A DNA stretch of 36,490 nt, from positions 1 to 36,490 of the forward strand of contig CAJAWH010000087.1 in assembly GCA_903945605.1 (NCBI GenBank). The letters are read 5' to 3'. The notes beneath the pieces were generated by a model. That model searched no databases. It had not been told where the DNA came from and saw nothing but the letters and a program-made list of their open reading frames with translations. Origin of the DNA: an uncultured Methylococcaceae bacterium. Its GTDB lineage: Bacteria; Pseudomonadota; Gammaproteobacteria; Methylococcales; Methylomonadaceae. Every line of letters begins with the position of its first letter. The first letter of the stretch is position 1. This document shows, in pieces, positions 16,475 through 24,826 of this stretch. A program made the translations under genes and the position numbers.

Positions 16475-18097
16475 ATGGCAACCAACACCCCCCTGTTGTC
16501 GGTAGAACAGTTGTCCGTTGCTTTTAACGCACAACACAAGGTTGTGGACGGCATCAGCTTTGCCATTTATCCGGGCGAAACGTTTGCCTTGGTAGGTGAA
16601 TCGGGGTCTGGCAAATCAATAACGGCATTGTCGGTGTTGCAGCTATTACCCGCCAATGCGCGCCTGACCGCCCAAGCCATCAGGTTGGGCAGCCAAGATT
16701 TACTTAAACAATCGGAACAGGCCCTCTGCAAAATTCGTGGCAGGCGCATTGGCTTGGTTTTTCAAGACCCGATGTCATCACTGAATCCGGTGATGACCAT
16801 TGGGGCGCAAATTGCCGAAGCCATTACCCAGCATTTTTCATTGCCCGCCCCAGCGGTCAGGCAGCGGGTGTTGGAGCTGATGGCGCAAGTCGAAATCCCA
16901 CAGCCCGGCAAACGCTACCACGACTATCCCCATCAACTGTCAGGCGGTCAGCGCCAGCGAGTGATGATAGCCATTGCCTTGGCGGCGGAACCCGATTTGC
17001 TGATTGCCGATGAGCCTACCACGTCTTTGGACGTGACCATCCAAGCGCAAATATTGGCGTTATTAAAAAGCCTTCAGCAACAGACCGGCATGGCTTTGTG
17101 GTTAATCAGCCATGACTTGGCTTTGGTGTCCACCCTAGCCGATCGGGTGGCGGTGATGCAACGCGGCAAAATTGTCGAGACCGGCACTGCCCAGGGCTTT
17201 TTTGACGCGCCCCAGCACCCCTACACGCAACAATTGCTCAATGCCCTGCCCTCACTAGCCAATGCCGGAAAACGTAGCGGACAAGAAGCCTCCCTGCCCG
17301 CCGCCGCCCCGCTGTTGCAGGTGGAGGATTACAAAGTTTATTACCCCATCCGTAAGGGCCTGTTCAAGCGCGTTGTCGATCATGTCCGAGCAGTTGATGG
17401 TGTCAGTTTTAGTATCGCCCACGGCAAAACCTTGGCTTTAGTTGGCGAGTCCGGTTGCGGCAAAACCACATTAGGCAAAAGTTTGTTGAATTTATTGCCC
17501 AGCAGCGGTCGGATGCTAGTGGATGGGGTTGCATTGGGCCGCTTATCAGGCAAAGCATTGCGGCAGCACCGCGCCAAACTGCAAATCATCTTCCAAGACC
17601 CCTTTTCTTCCATGAACCCGCGCATGTTGGTCGGTGACATTATTGCTGAAGGTTTGTGTGCCTTGCGCCCTGATTTGTCGGTCAATGAGCGGAATGGCCG
17701 AGTATTGGCCCTGCTTGCTCAAGTTGGCTTACCCGAAGCATCGGCATTATGTTATCCCCATGAGTTTTCCGGTGGCCAGCGGCAACGTATCTGTATTGCC
17801 CGCGCCTTGGCTGTCGGACCTAAGCTGATTGTTTGCGACGAACCCACCAGTGCCTTGGATGTGTCAGTGCAAGCGCAAATCATCCGTTTACTAAAAACCT
17901 TGCAACAGCAGCAAGGCATCAGCTACTTGTTCATCACCCACGATTTGGCGGTGGTTGCAGAAATGGCCGATGAGGTGGCGGTCATGTACCAAGGCAAAAT
18001 AGTCGAGCGGGGCGAAGCTGGGCAAGTCCTAAAAAGGCCGCAACATGCTTACACCCAAAAATTGTTGTCGGCAGCCCCCCAGATACCCGCCCGCTAA
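16475..18097 (+). CDS. Double-NBD peptide/oligopeptide-type ABC ATPase, YejF-like
   Basis: This 540-aa protein has two complete ABC ATPase halves of the Dpp/Opp/nickel class. NBD1 has Walker A G-E-S-G-S-G-K-S (41-48), [10 protein letters not shown], the signature L-S-G-G-Q-R-Q-R (155-162) and Walker [12 protein letters not shown]2 repeats this with G-E-S-G-C-G-K-T (324-331), F-S-G-G-Q-R-Q-R (from 431) and L-I-V-C-D-E-P-T. The layout equals YejF, the ATPase of the YejABEF microcin C/peptide importer. No permease or binding-protein gene is nearby, so its partners must be elsewhere. It follows suhB by 14 nt. Confidence 0.9.
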   Translation: MATNTPLLSVEQLSVAFNAQHKVVDGISFAIYPGETFALVGESGSGKSITALSVLQLLPANARLTAQAIRLGSQDLLKQSEQALCKIRGRRIGLVFQDPMSSLNPVMTIGAQIAEAITQHFSLPAPAVRQRVLELMAQVEIPQPGKRYHDYPHQLSGGQRQRVMIAIALAAEPDLLIADEPTTSLDVTIQAQILALLKSLQQQTGMALWLISHDLALVSTLADRVAVMQRGKIVETGTAQGFFDAPQHPYTQQLLNALPSLANAGKRSGQEASLPAAAPLLQVEDYKVYYPIRKGLFKRVVDHVRAVDGVSFSIAHGKTLALVGESGCGKTTLGKSLLNLLPSSGRMLVDGVALGRLSGKALRQHRAKLQIIFQDPFSSMNPRMLVGDIIAEGLCALRPDLSVNERNGRVLALLAQVGLPEASALCYPHEFSGGQRQRICIARALAVGPKLIVCDEPTSALDVSVQAQIIRLLKTLQQQQGISYLFITHDLAVVAEMADEVAVMYQGKIVERGEAGQVLKRPQHAYTQKLLSAAPQIPAR

Positions 18098-18107
18098 GGG
18101 GGCTGCC
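18070..18107 (+). terminator. 10-bp GC-rich inverted repeat spanning the ABC ATPase stop codon
   Basis: GGCAGCCCCC (18070-18079) pairs perfectly with GGGGGCTGCC (18098-18107). The 18-nt loop contains the last codons and the TAA stop. No U-tract follows, so it is not a standard intrinsic terminator. It may protect the 3' end of the mRNA. Confidence 0.5.
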
Positions 18108-18305
18108 CATTTGAATGTTTAATCATAATTTACCAATGGCATAAATTGGCCATTATTGTTAACCAAAAATAACGATAGCTAAATGGCCACTTAGGCAATT
18201 TTTTGGGCAAAAACATATTAACCACATTTGTTTTTAAAAATGGCGGCTTAGCTTTAAAAAACCAGACTGGAAAAGCCCAGGGAAGTAAAAATACCAAGCG
18301 AAAAC

Positions 18306-18335
18306 TTGACCGGATACCCATTCTCATGTTAAAAA
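18306..18335 (+). promoter_or_regulatory. Candidate sigma70 promoter for the 69-aa protein
   Basis: TTGACC (18306-18311) is a 5/6 match to the -35 box. Eighteen nt later TAAAAA (18330-18335) is a 4/6 match to the -10 box. It would give a leader of about 105 nt before the ATG at 18448. Confidence 0.35.
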
Positions 18336-18389
18336 TCACATCGTTGTTTCGATTCAATAAAACAACCGGCTCATACACTGAGTGGGCTG

Positions 18390-18408
18390 CCCCTTTAGAG
18401 GAAAGGGG
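18390..18408 (+). repeat. Leader hairpin upstream of the 69-aa protein
   Basis: CCCCTTT (18390-18396) and AAAGGGG (18402-18408) form a perfect 7-bp stem with a 5-nt AGAGG loop, about 40 nt before the start codon. The loop sequence resembles a ribosome-binding site. No U-tract follows. It could stabilise the message or control its translation. Confidence 0.45.
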
Positions 18409-18447
18409 GGATAACTATTATTTACAATAACCAGAGAGGATATAAAA

Positions 18448-18657
18448 ATGTCTGAAGTTAAAGAAAAAGATAACATGTGGTTTATCGTTGGCGCTTGCAT
18501 CGTTGGTATGCTTGTTGTTGTATTCTTCCTGAAAAGCGAAAAATCTGCCCATTTGGAAAGCGGTGCAGTACAACAATTGCAAACCGAAACCTTTTCTAAC
18601 TTAGAAAAAAGAAAAACTAGCAACAACGCAACTGAAGCGCAAAAATCAGGTAAATAA
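18448..18657 (+). CDS. Small single-pass membrane protein, unknown
   Basis: This 69-aa protein is preceded by AGAGAGG about 8-9 nt upstream, a strong ribosome site, and followed by an intrinsic terminator. Residues 1-9 are charged. Residues about 10-28 (from M-W-F-I-V-G-A to V-F-F-L) are one hydrophobic helix. The remaining 40 residues are hydrophilic, rich in K, E, S, N and Q and probably disordered, ending A-Q-K-S-G-K. Positive-inside considerations are ambiguous. I do not recognise a family. A complete, solitary transcription unit argues that it is real and probably well expressed. Confidence 0.75.
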   Translation: MSEVKEKDNMWFIVGACIVGMLVVVFFLKSEKSAHLESGAVQQLQTETFSNLEKRKTSNNATEAQKSGK

Positions 18658-18664
18658 TACGAGT

Positions 18665-18704
18665 CCCTCCGATATTTTATATAATAATGTCGGAGGGGTC
18701 TTTT
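18665..18704 (+). terminator. Intrinsic terminator after the 69-aa protein
   Basis: CCCTCCGA (18665-18672) pairs with TCGGAGGG (18690-18697) in a perfect 8-bp stem, followed by GTCTTTT. It begins 8 nt after the stop codon. Confidence 0.85.
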
Positions 18705-18998
18705 ACGGCTTCCCACTCGCCGGTGCGCCTTTGGTCGGTTCGTCCGTTATGCCTGAACCATAAAGATTTAAAGCAATCGCAACCCTATCTATTGCCGTTA
18801 CGTATTAAGGTTTGCAAGCAGTGCTGCCTTTGCACAGTCTGATGTAGCATAAGCAACCCTTCAGATGCCCTACCAAACAACCCCAGCTGGACTTTATGGA
18901 ACGCCGCTAGGCAATAATATAACCAAGTTTTTCATTGCCATTGTCGGGTCAGCGTTAAAATAGTTTTTTGCCTAAAACACCGTAAGGGGAATCTGCAA
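18705..18998. other. Intergenic region with nothing recognised
   Basis: Just under 300 nt between two small membrane-protein genes. I see no open frame with a ribosome site, no RNA gene and no clear repeat. It must hold the promoter of the downstream small gene if that gene is real. Confidence 0.4.
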
Positions 18999-19220
18999 GT
19001 GTCCATAAATTTCGCCGATATTCTCTCCCAGATATTGCTGTCCACTGCCCACGGGCTGAGCTTGGAGCATATTGAAAACATGATTGTATCCAGCCTTATC
19101 CACGGCTTGGTTTACGGTGTCATTTTCAAATTGTTCCATGCCCTGCCGCTGCCGCTAACCATCCTTGTTGCTATTCTTGGCGTGGGCGGCATTTGGTATT
19201 ATTTTAAAAGCAGGCGGTAA
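18999..19220 (+). CDS. Small membrane protein with two hydrophobic segments, unknown
   Basis: This 73-aa protein starts at GTG 18999, with AAGGGGA about 9 nt upstream. An amphipathic N-terminal part (I-N-F-A-D-I-L-S-Q-I-L-L) is followed by hydrophobic stretches at about residues 30-46 and 50-68, and a basic end Y-Y-F-K-S-R-R. It is probably an inner-membrane protein. It converges on the acetyltransferase at the end of the glycan operon (22 nt between stops). No family is recognised. Confidence 0.6.
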   Translation: MSINFADILSQILLSTAHGLSLEHIENMIVSSLIHGLVYGVIFKLFHALPLPLTILVAILGVGGIWYYFKSRR

Positions 19221-19242
19221 GTGCTTTGCTCTATGACACATA

Positions 19243-19797
19243 TTAGCCTTTATTGACCGTTTTTATAACCTTGGCAGGGTTGCCAACGGCAACTGAAAAA
19301 GGCGGCACATCCTTCAAAACAACGGCATTGGCACCAATAACGCTGTCATGCCCAATCCTGATTTTCCCCAGCAGGCAAACACCTGCCCCAATATCCACCC
19401 TATCTTCTATGATGGGCAGTTCAAAATTATGAAATAGCCTAACAATGCCCATTGTGGTGTTGTGCCGGATATGCACATCGTCACCGATGGATTCAGCATG
19501 TAATATCATGCCGCTGTGATGCCAAATCCTAACCCTACGGCCCAACTTTACGGTATAGGGCAGGGTGATTCCACAAGTCCATTCAACAAACTTAAAAAGA
19601 AAGGTATAAAGCACCGTCATAGGGGCGCGTAATAATTTGGTCTTTATGCCCATGCGCCAATTACCGAACCGATGCACGGCAATAGCCCATAGGCCTTGCT
19701 CAAGAATATCCTTGTCATGGGTGATAAAATCTTCCTTAAGCAAAGCGAGGAAGCTAATATCCTTAGGATTCTCATTAGTTGAACCGTGAATTTTCAT
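19243..19797 (-). CDS. Hexapeptide-repeat O-acetyltransferase (serine acetyltransferase-like)
   Basis: This 184-aa protein has the domain order of serine acetyltransferase-like polysaccharide acetyltransferases. An N-terminal helical part (L-L-K-E-D-F-I-T-H-D-K-D...G-L-W-A-I-A-V-H-R-F-G-N-W) precedes a left-handed beta-helix with I-W-H-H-S-G-M-I-L, I-R-H-N-T-T-M-G and V-D-I-G-A-G-V-C-L-L-G-K-I-R-I-G-H. The end V-A-V-G-N-P-A-K-V-I-K is the usual acetyl-CoA-site closing motif. As the last gene of a glycosyltransferase operon it more likely acetylates a sugar than serine. ATG 19809 is an alternative start; I favour ATG 19797 for its GGTG upstream. Confidence 0.85.
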   Translation of the reverse strand: MKIHGSTNENPKDISFLALLKEDFITHDKDILEQGLWAIAVHRFGNWRMGIKTKLLRAPMTVLYTFLFKFVEWTCGITLPYTVKLGRRVRIWHHSGMILHAESIGDDVHIRHNTTMGIVRLFHNFELPIIEDRVDIGAGVCLLGKIRIGHDSVIGANAVVLKDVPPFSVAVGNPAKVIKTVNKG

Positions 19798-19834
19798 ACC
19801 CATCACCATATTAAGTGGTTAGCAAATCAGGTGG

Positions 19835-21070
19835 CTATTCAGCCGCCGCTAGCCGTCCGCCCAGCACGGCGGCAAGATGCTGGCTGTTGCGTTGCAGGTC
19901 GTAGCGTTCGCGAGTGCATTGGCTGCCCGCCAAAGCCAACTGTTGGCGCAGGGCAGGGTCATTACACAAACGGGCGATAGCGTCTGCCAATCCGTCACTA
20001 TCAGAGGCGGCAACCAGCAAGCCATTTATGCCATCGTCCAGCAACTCAGGAATACCGGCAATGCGTGTGCTGATGCACGGAACAGCCATCGCCATTGCTT
20101 CCATCAACACCACCGGCAAACCTTCGGCAAAACTAGCCAACACAAAAATGTCCGCCTGTTGGTAATAAGGCAAGAGATGATCCTGATCGACCGCTCCGGC
20201 AAATTCAACCGCATGGGCAATTTGCAAGCGTTCCGCATGGGCCTGTAATGAAGCCAAGTCAGAGCCGTTGCCAACCAAGGTCAAACTGACCGGATAGCCG
20301 CGCGCCAGTAATAATTGGACGGCATTAAGCAAAATGTGCTGGCCTTTGGCAGGTGTCAACCGACCGACACACAACAAACTGATTTTATCTGCCGCCGTTG
20401 CGCCATTATTGGCAAGTGCTTGGAAACGGTTATGATCGACACCCAAGCGGCAAAGTTCAAATTTATCCCAATCGCTGATGGGTGAAAGTTTCATTAATTG
20501 GCTACGAGCGAAATGGCTAATGCAGCAGATAAAATCGGCGGCGGCAATTTTTTCGGGCAGATTAAGTCCCGGTGCATCATAAAATTCGTCCGGACCGTGG
20601 ACGGTCATTGAAAAGCCAACCGCAAACACGGTTTTTACCAGCATCCCGACCGAAGCGGCAGGGGTAGCAAAGTGGACATGTAGGTGACGATAGCCATGAC
20701 GGGCCATCCATTGCCCAATCAGCACCGCTTCCAGCAGATAGAACAACTGGTACGCTTGGCGTTTGGCATCCCAACCGCCCAGCCGGAAACCCTGCGATAA
20801 TGCCTTGCAGACCCCCAACGGACGTTGGCAAAGGGTTTTCAGCAAAGCCCAGCCCGCTCCCTTGGCCCCTTGTTTTTTTACATAAAAAGTCTGCCGCGCT
20901 TCCTGATGTTCTTCAACGGTCAGGCTGCTTAAAGGCCGGTCAGGGGGGTTAATCGAGGCGACATCAATGCGGAAGCCCAAAGCCCGCAATTGCTGCACTT
21001 CCCTTAGGATAAAGGTATGGGACACCGCCGGATAGCGGCTAATCAGGTAGGCAATGGCAATAGGCTTCAT
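19835..21070 (-). CDS. Glycosyltransferase family 4 (EPS biosynthesis)
   Basis: This 411-aa GT-B glycosyltransferase begins MKPIAIAYLISRYPAVSHTFILREV, the N-terminus of exopolysaccharide GT4 enzymes of the WcaL/EpsE type. The C-terminal nucleotide-sugar domain has L-C-V-G-R-L-T-P-A-K-G-Q-H and the retaining-enzyme E-x7-E motif in F-A-E-G-L-P-V-V-L-M-E-A-M-A. I chose ATG 21070, which overlaps the upstream GT stop in ATGA style and has a G-rich ribosome site. Residues from the longer frame do not resemble the family. The sugar added is not readable. Confidence 0.9.
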   Translation of the reverse strand: MKPIAIAYLISRYPAVSHTFILREVQQLRALGFRIDVASINPPDRPLSSLTVEEHQEARQTFYVKKQGAKGAGWALLKTLCQRPLGVCKALSQGFRLGGWDAKRQAYQLFYLLEAVLIGQWMARHGYRHLHVHFATPAASVGMLVKTVFAVGFSMTVHGPDEFYDAPGLNLPEKIAAADFICCISHFARSQLMKLSPISDWDKFELCRLGVDHNRFQALANNGATAADKISLLCVGRLTPAKGQHILLNAVQLLLARGYPVSLTLVGNGSDLASLQAHAERLQIAHAVEFAGAVDQDHLLPYYQQADIFVLASFAEGLPVVLMEAMAMAVPCISTRIAGIPELLDDGINGLLVAASDSDGLADAIARLCNDPALRQQLALAGSQCTRERYDLQRNSQHLAAVLGGRLAAAE

Positions 21071-22320
21071 TGCCCCCCCTGTAACAATTGCCGGTAAATG
21101 GTCAGTGCTTGGGTAATCTTGGCATCCCAACTGAACTCCCGCAACACCCGCCGTTGCCCCGCCAAGCCCCGCTGTTGCCAAACTTGCGGGTTACGGACAA
21201 CATCAGTGAGCGCATCACGCAAGGCGGCAACCACATCATCCCTACCGGTGGCGGGCAGTTTTAGCCCCACCTCCTCATCAACAATTTCTGCCGGCCCGCC
21301 AAAGTCCACGGCAATTACCGGGCGACCCACCGCCATTGCTTCCAGCAACACCGCCCCGCCCGATTCGCGCACCGAAGGCAAACAAAACACATGTGCCTGC
21401 TGCATATAAGCGGCAACTTGCGCCAACGGCTGGTCACCGGCAAAAACCACTTTGTCCACCAGCCCCAGTTGTTGGCATTGCTGTTCCAATGCCACTCTTT
21501 CCGAACCATCGCCGACAATCACCAACTGGAAAGGCAGTGTCAGTTGCGCCACTGCCTGCAACAACATAGACACCCCCTTAAAGGGCAACAAGCGGCCAAC
21601 AAAGACAATTTTGAGCAATTGCGCGACATCCTGCTGAGGCCATTCGGCGGGCGTGAACAAGGTGGTATCAACGCCATTTTCCAGCATCGGCCGGCATTTA
21701 GGTTGATAACGTGGTGCTATCGCATTGAAAGTGGACGCGGTGGCGGTAAGAATCAAGCTGACGTGGCGGCTGGTGCCAACTAACCAATCAATCACATGGC
21801 CTAAGCGGCGAATGGGATAAAGCCACGCGGATTCCGCCCGCATAATGTCAGGGAAGGTGGTGGGCGACTTTAGCCCGCCATTCCAAGGCCCGACAATCAG
21901 CGGAATGCCCAGCCGGTATAAACGGCTGGCAGCCAACGGCGACACTGGAGTGACCGCATGCACCAAATCCCACTGGCTGCCTTGCCGCTGCATGAGTTGC
22001 AACTGGCGCAACGCCAGCCAGTCATACACATAAAAATCCAGTGAAGAAATCAGGAACACTGGTTGTTGGCTGCGCGGGAACAGTTTTGATGCCAGCCGGT
22101 ACAACGGGCCGGCAAACCATTCACTATCAATATAAACCACCTCGCTGCCGGGCAACGGCGCACCGGCCTGTTCAAGGGCGGCCCGATTGCGGCAATGCGT
22201 CACCAAGGTGACCGGTACTTGCTTGGCAAGACGTTGATACCATTCCCAACCAATTTGCGAAACCGAACCCATACCCGGGCCACATTGATAGGCCGATACT
22301 AACACGCGAGGTGATGTCAT
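21067..22320 (-). CDS. Glycosyltransferase family 4
   Basis: This 417-aa GT-B protein begins MTSPRVLVSAYQCGPGMGSVSQIGWEW, resembling the GT4 group whose N-terminus reads A-Y-x-C-x-P-G-x-G-S-E-x-x-x-G-W. The C-terminal domain shows F-V-G-R-L-L-P-F-K-G-V-S-M-L, L-V-I-V-G-D-G-S-E-R and the E-x7-E motif R-E-S-G-G-A-V-L-L-E-A-M-A-V-G-R-P-V-I-A. Start ATG 22320 has GGAG 9 nt upstream. A longer frame to 22521 overlaps the upstream gene. The Gly-Ser-Val where most relatives have Gly-Ser-Glu may affect acceptor choice. Confidence 0.9.
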   Translation of the reverse strand: MTSPRVLVSAYQCGPGMGSVSQIGWEWYQRLAKQVPVTLVTHCRNRAALEQAGAPLPGSEVVYIDSEWFAGPLYRLASKLFPRSQQPVFLISSLDFYVYDWLALRQLQLMQRQGSQWDLVHAVTPVSPLAASRLYRLGIPLIVGPWNGGLKSPTTFPDIMRAESAWLYPIRRLGHVIDWLVGTSRHVSLILTATASTFNAIAPRYQPKCRPMLENGVDTTLFTPAEWPQQDVAQLLKIVFVGRLLPFKGVSMLLQAVAQLTLPFQLVIVGDGSERVALEQQCQQLGLVDKVVFAGDQPLAQVAAYMQQAHVFCLPSVRESGGAVLLEAMAVGRPVIAVDFGGPAEIVDEEVGLKLPATGRDDVVAALRDALTDVVRNPQVWQQRGLAGQRRVLREFSWDAKITQALTIYRQLLQGGQ

Positions 22321-22324
22321 TGCT

Positions 22325-23449
22325 TTATTCTCCAAGGAGCTTGCTGATAACGGGATGCATATCGCTGAGGAATTGCTGTTGGCTAAAATAAGCCTTGATA
22401 AACGCGAAGGCATTTTGGGCAATAGCCTCCCTTTGTTGCGGATGGGCCAAGTAATAATCCACCTTTTCGGCAAAATCCGACAAGTCCCATGCCAGTGGCA
22501 CATAGGTCTCATAAGGGACATAAATCTGCGGCGAGCAGTCCAAGTGGGACATATCCGGCTTTAATAACAAGCTGCCGCTATACATCGCCTCAAAATCCCG
22601 CCAGCACACTTCGCCATAACCGAACGGGCTAAAGCACAACCGCGAAGCCAACAACTCTTTACGGTATTGGCTGCCGGGTACCATGCCCAAGCTAGCCGTG
22701 CTGATAGATTTGGGCAAGGCCTGCACCGCATCGTATGCCTCTTGCCGCATCTGGCTATACCAAGGCGTGCCTTTAGTGGCAATACGGGCGTGTACATCGA
22801 GAGTGCGTGCCGTGGCGGGAAAATGACCTAAAAAACGTGGCATAATATGTGCCGCAAAAGCAAAATTACTGCCCATAGCCACTTTGGGCCAGAAAGAATC
22901 CGGCACCGGATAATTGACAGTCACCTCGTCCAAACCAAAGCGGCGGGAATAGAAATCCGTTAAATTAGTGTCGCCGAGGGTCGCTTGCCCATACTGGTCG
23001 CGCTCTTTAAGCAAATGTTTTTTTAGGTAAAGGTCGATGTCGTCATTAACAATGGCGGCATAACGCAAATCGGTGGGTGCAAACCAGTCAAAATAAGCTA
23101 AGCGGCAGCTGGGGTAGGTTTCACGAATCTGGGTGACAATGGCCTGTAATGCTGCCGGACTGTCAACATACCCTGTTTGCAGACATACTGCGTCCACCCG
23201 CTGCCGGTAAGGATGATTGCCGGATTGCCAGCGTTCCAGCGGCACTTCCCGCAGTTCCAGGCTATAGCGCGAAGCCAGTTCAGCACGGTGATAAAAAAAC
23301 GGGAATAGCTGGGTGTTCGGCAAATCGCCATAGGCACTGATCATTAAAACACGGCGTTTAGCACTATCCGAAGAGAACGGCGATAGTACCCTTAACCGAT
23401 CTTGAAGGACGCGCTGTATCTGCCAACCAACAATACGCTTATCGATCAT
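22325..23449 (-). CDS. Glycosyltransferase-like protein (Glyco_trans_1_2 C-terminus)
   Basis: This 374-aa protein has a Rossmann-like N-terminal half (R-R-V-L-M-I-S-A-Y-G-D-L-P-N-T-Q). The C-terminal segment Y-G-E-V-C-W-R-D-F-E-A-M-Y-S-G-S-L-L-L-K-P-D-M, then W-D-L-S-D-F-A-E-K-V-D-Y-Y-L-A-H-P, resembles the PF13524 type of glycosyltransferase group 1. No transmembrane segment is seen. It lies 4 nt upstream of one GT4 and 3 nt downstream of the methyltransferase, so it is mid-operon. Whether it is an active transferase cannot be told from the sequence. Confidence 0.75.
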   Translation of the reverse strand: MIDKRIVGWQIQRVLQDRLRVLSPFSSDSAKRRVLMISAYGDLPNTQLFPFFYHRAELASRYSLELREVPLERWQSGNHPYRQRVDAVCLQTGYVDSPAALQAIVTQIRETYPSCRLAYFDWFAPTDLRYAAIVNDDIDLYLKKHLLKERDQYGQATLGDTNLTDFYSRRFGLDEVTVNYPVPDSFWPKVAMGSNFAFAAHIMPRFLGHFPATARTLDVHARIATKGTPWYSQMRQEAYDAVQALPKSISTASLGMVPGSQYRKELLASRLCFSPFGYGEVCWRDFEAMYSGSLLLKPDMSHLDCSPQIYVPYETYVPLAWDLSDFAEKVDYYLAHPQQREAIAQNAFAFIKAYFSQQQFLSDMHPVISKLLGE

Positions 23450-23452
23450 GGG

Positions 23453-24517
23453 CTACACCCTCCTTGCAGTGACAATCAGCTCTTCACCGGCACAAGGGTC
23501 GCTCATGCTTAAACGGTCGATCGTACGGATTTCACTGGACAATGCCGCTTTGTCCAAGCTCCGCCCTGCCGTATCGGCTTCAGTGGCGGCAATTTCTTGA
23601 CTGGCCCGATAAAACCAAGCACTGACCGGCCCGGGGCATTGGAAGCGGATATCGCCAAAGCCTGCTTCTTGGAGCGAGCTTTGCAGTGCCTTGGCAGAAA
23701 ACAACGCCAAATGCCGTGGCGGCTCCAACCCGCGCCAATAAACGCCAAAGCGGCGATGACCCGTAGCCAAGGCATTGGGGGTGGACAGCCAGAAAAACCC
23801 GCCCGGCTTTAAAATACGGTTTATCTCATGCAAAGCCCGCACCGGCTGATGCAGATGCTCAATCACATGGCTAAGGGAAACGGCATCAAAGTGATCACTA
23901 GGCAAGCCGGTGTCTGGCAAAGCGCCTTGGGTGACATTGATATGTTGCCGCTGGGCTTGTTCGACCGCCTGAGGGTCAAATTCCAGCCCCTGTGCCTGAT
24001 AGCCCAACAGCTGGGCGAGTCTGACAAAACTGCCGCTGCCGCAGCCGATATCGACCAGCCGTGCATCTGTCAAAGGCGTGGGCAAATGGCGCACATCGCG
24101 TTCCAACAGCACCCGCGCTGTTGCATTGCGGGCCAGCAATTGCCCGCCCAGCAGGTTTGCCGGTTGCCCGGCATAAGCAGGAAAGCGCCGCTTTATATAA
24201 CCAGAACGCCAACTGGGCAAACGCTGGGCCCAAAAACTAGCGTCAGACAACCATGATTCGTTAATGTCATGGGTGTAATATTCGCTATAGGCCAAACCAA
24301 TTGAAGCCTCATCAGGGCGGGGGTCAAGATAGGCACAGCCGCAGTCTTGGCAACTAAACATTGTCCAGCTACCCGGCGCGCAGAAAAAAATCCGGTCTTG
24401 CAGGTTATTATGCAGAACCTCGGCTAAACTGCCTTGGCAAACAGGGCAATGGCCCAGCCTTTGCAAATGCTGTTCAGGCCAAAGTGCGATGATGTCAGAA
24501 AGGGAGTTTTTCGCCAT
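23453..24517 (-). CDS. Class I SAM-dependent methyltransferase with N-terminal CxxC pairs
   Basis: This 354-aa protein has two N-terminal cysteine pairs (C-P-V-C and C-Q-D-C) that look like a zinc-binding ribbon. The methyltransferase fold follows: motif I V-D-I-G-C-G-S-G-S-F-V, the acidic motif G-L-E-F-D, then F-D-A-V-S-L-S-H-V-I-E-H-L and L-K-P-G-G-F-F-W-L-S-T-P-N. This is the class of enzymes found in surface-glycan and NDP-sugar clusters. It is the first gene of the five-gene minus-strand operon. Start ATG 24517 is preferred over 24583, whose extra residues do not fit. A perfect minus-strand TATAAT at 24619-24614 is a possible -10. Confidence 0.88.
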   Translation of the reverse strand: MAKNSLSDIIALWPEQHLQRLGHCPVCQGSLAEVLHNNLQDRIFFCAPGSWTMFSCQDCGCAYLDPRPDEASIGLAYSEYYTHDINESWLSDASFWAQRLPSWRSGYIKRRFPAYAGQPANLLGGQLLARNATARVLLERDVRHLPTPLTDARLVDIGCGSGSFVRLAQLLGYQAQGLEFDPQAVEQAQRQHINVTQGALPDTGLPSDHFDAVSLSHVIEHLHQPVRALHEINRILKPGGFFWLSTPNALATGHRRFGVYWRGLEPPRHLALFSAKALQSSLQEAGFGDIRFQCPGPVSAWFYRASQEIAATEADTAGRSLDKAALSSEIRTIDRLSMSDPCAGEELIVTARRV

Positions 24518-24702
24518 AGTGATACGAGCCTTAATAAATAGATAGAAAAACCGCAACAACCATTTTGTCCGATTATATATCAACTAATCCGGTAAAATTC
24601 CAATTATTTGTAGATTATACTATAGCCAATAAAATTTTGAGTTATTACCGCTGCTATGGTAGGGTTAAATAAAAGTGGCTTGCTAGCGCCAAACCACTCT
24701 AC

Positions 24703-24714
24703 AGGTGTACACCT
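24703..24714. promoter_or_regulatory. Perfect 12-bp palindrome AGGTGTACACCT, candidate operator
   Basis: The palindrome lies in the 309-nt divergent gap between the methyltransferase and the GT2 gene, about 113 nt before the GT2 start. An imperfect inverted repeat AGTGG...CCACT (24674-24698) lies immediately left of it. Such symmetry in a divergent promoter region suggests a dimeric regulator site. The rest of the gap shows no gene. Confidence 0.45.
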
Positions 24715-24826
24715 TACAGCATGACTTTCCAAACCCATTGCTTAGGGCGAGCTGCCAGATTGAATGGCAAATTTAACCCATTACCCACACTTTTCCTATC
24801 CACCAAATCTAATTAGGGTTGTATAA

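Larger units (their letters stand above)
18108..18447. other. Intergenic region, AT-rich, no convincing gene
   Basis: About 340 nt separate the ABC ATPase from the next small gene. Short open frames on both strands lack ribosome sites and plausible composition. The right half holds the promoter-like element and leader hairpin listed separately. I recognise no known riboswitch or RNA gene. Confidence 0.5.

Noticed and set aside
18203-18430. 75-codon open frame upstream of the 69-aa protein
   Set aside because: No ribosome site, odd composition, and it overlaps the promoter-like boxes and leader hairpin of the next gene.
18108-18447. Riboswitch or small RNA in the long AT-rich gap
   Set aside because: I looked for the conserved cores of common riboswitches and found none. 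Only the simple leader hairpin is supportable.
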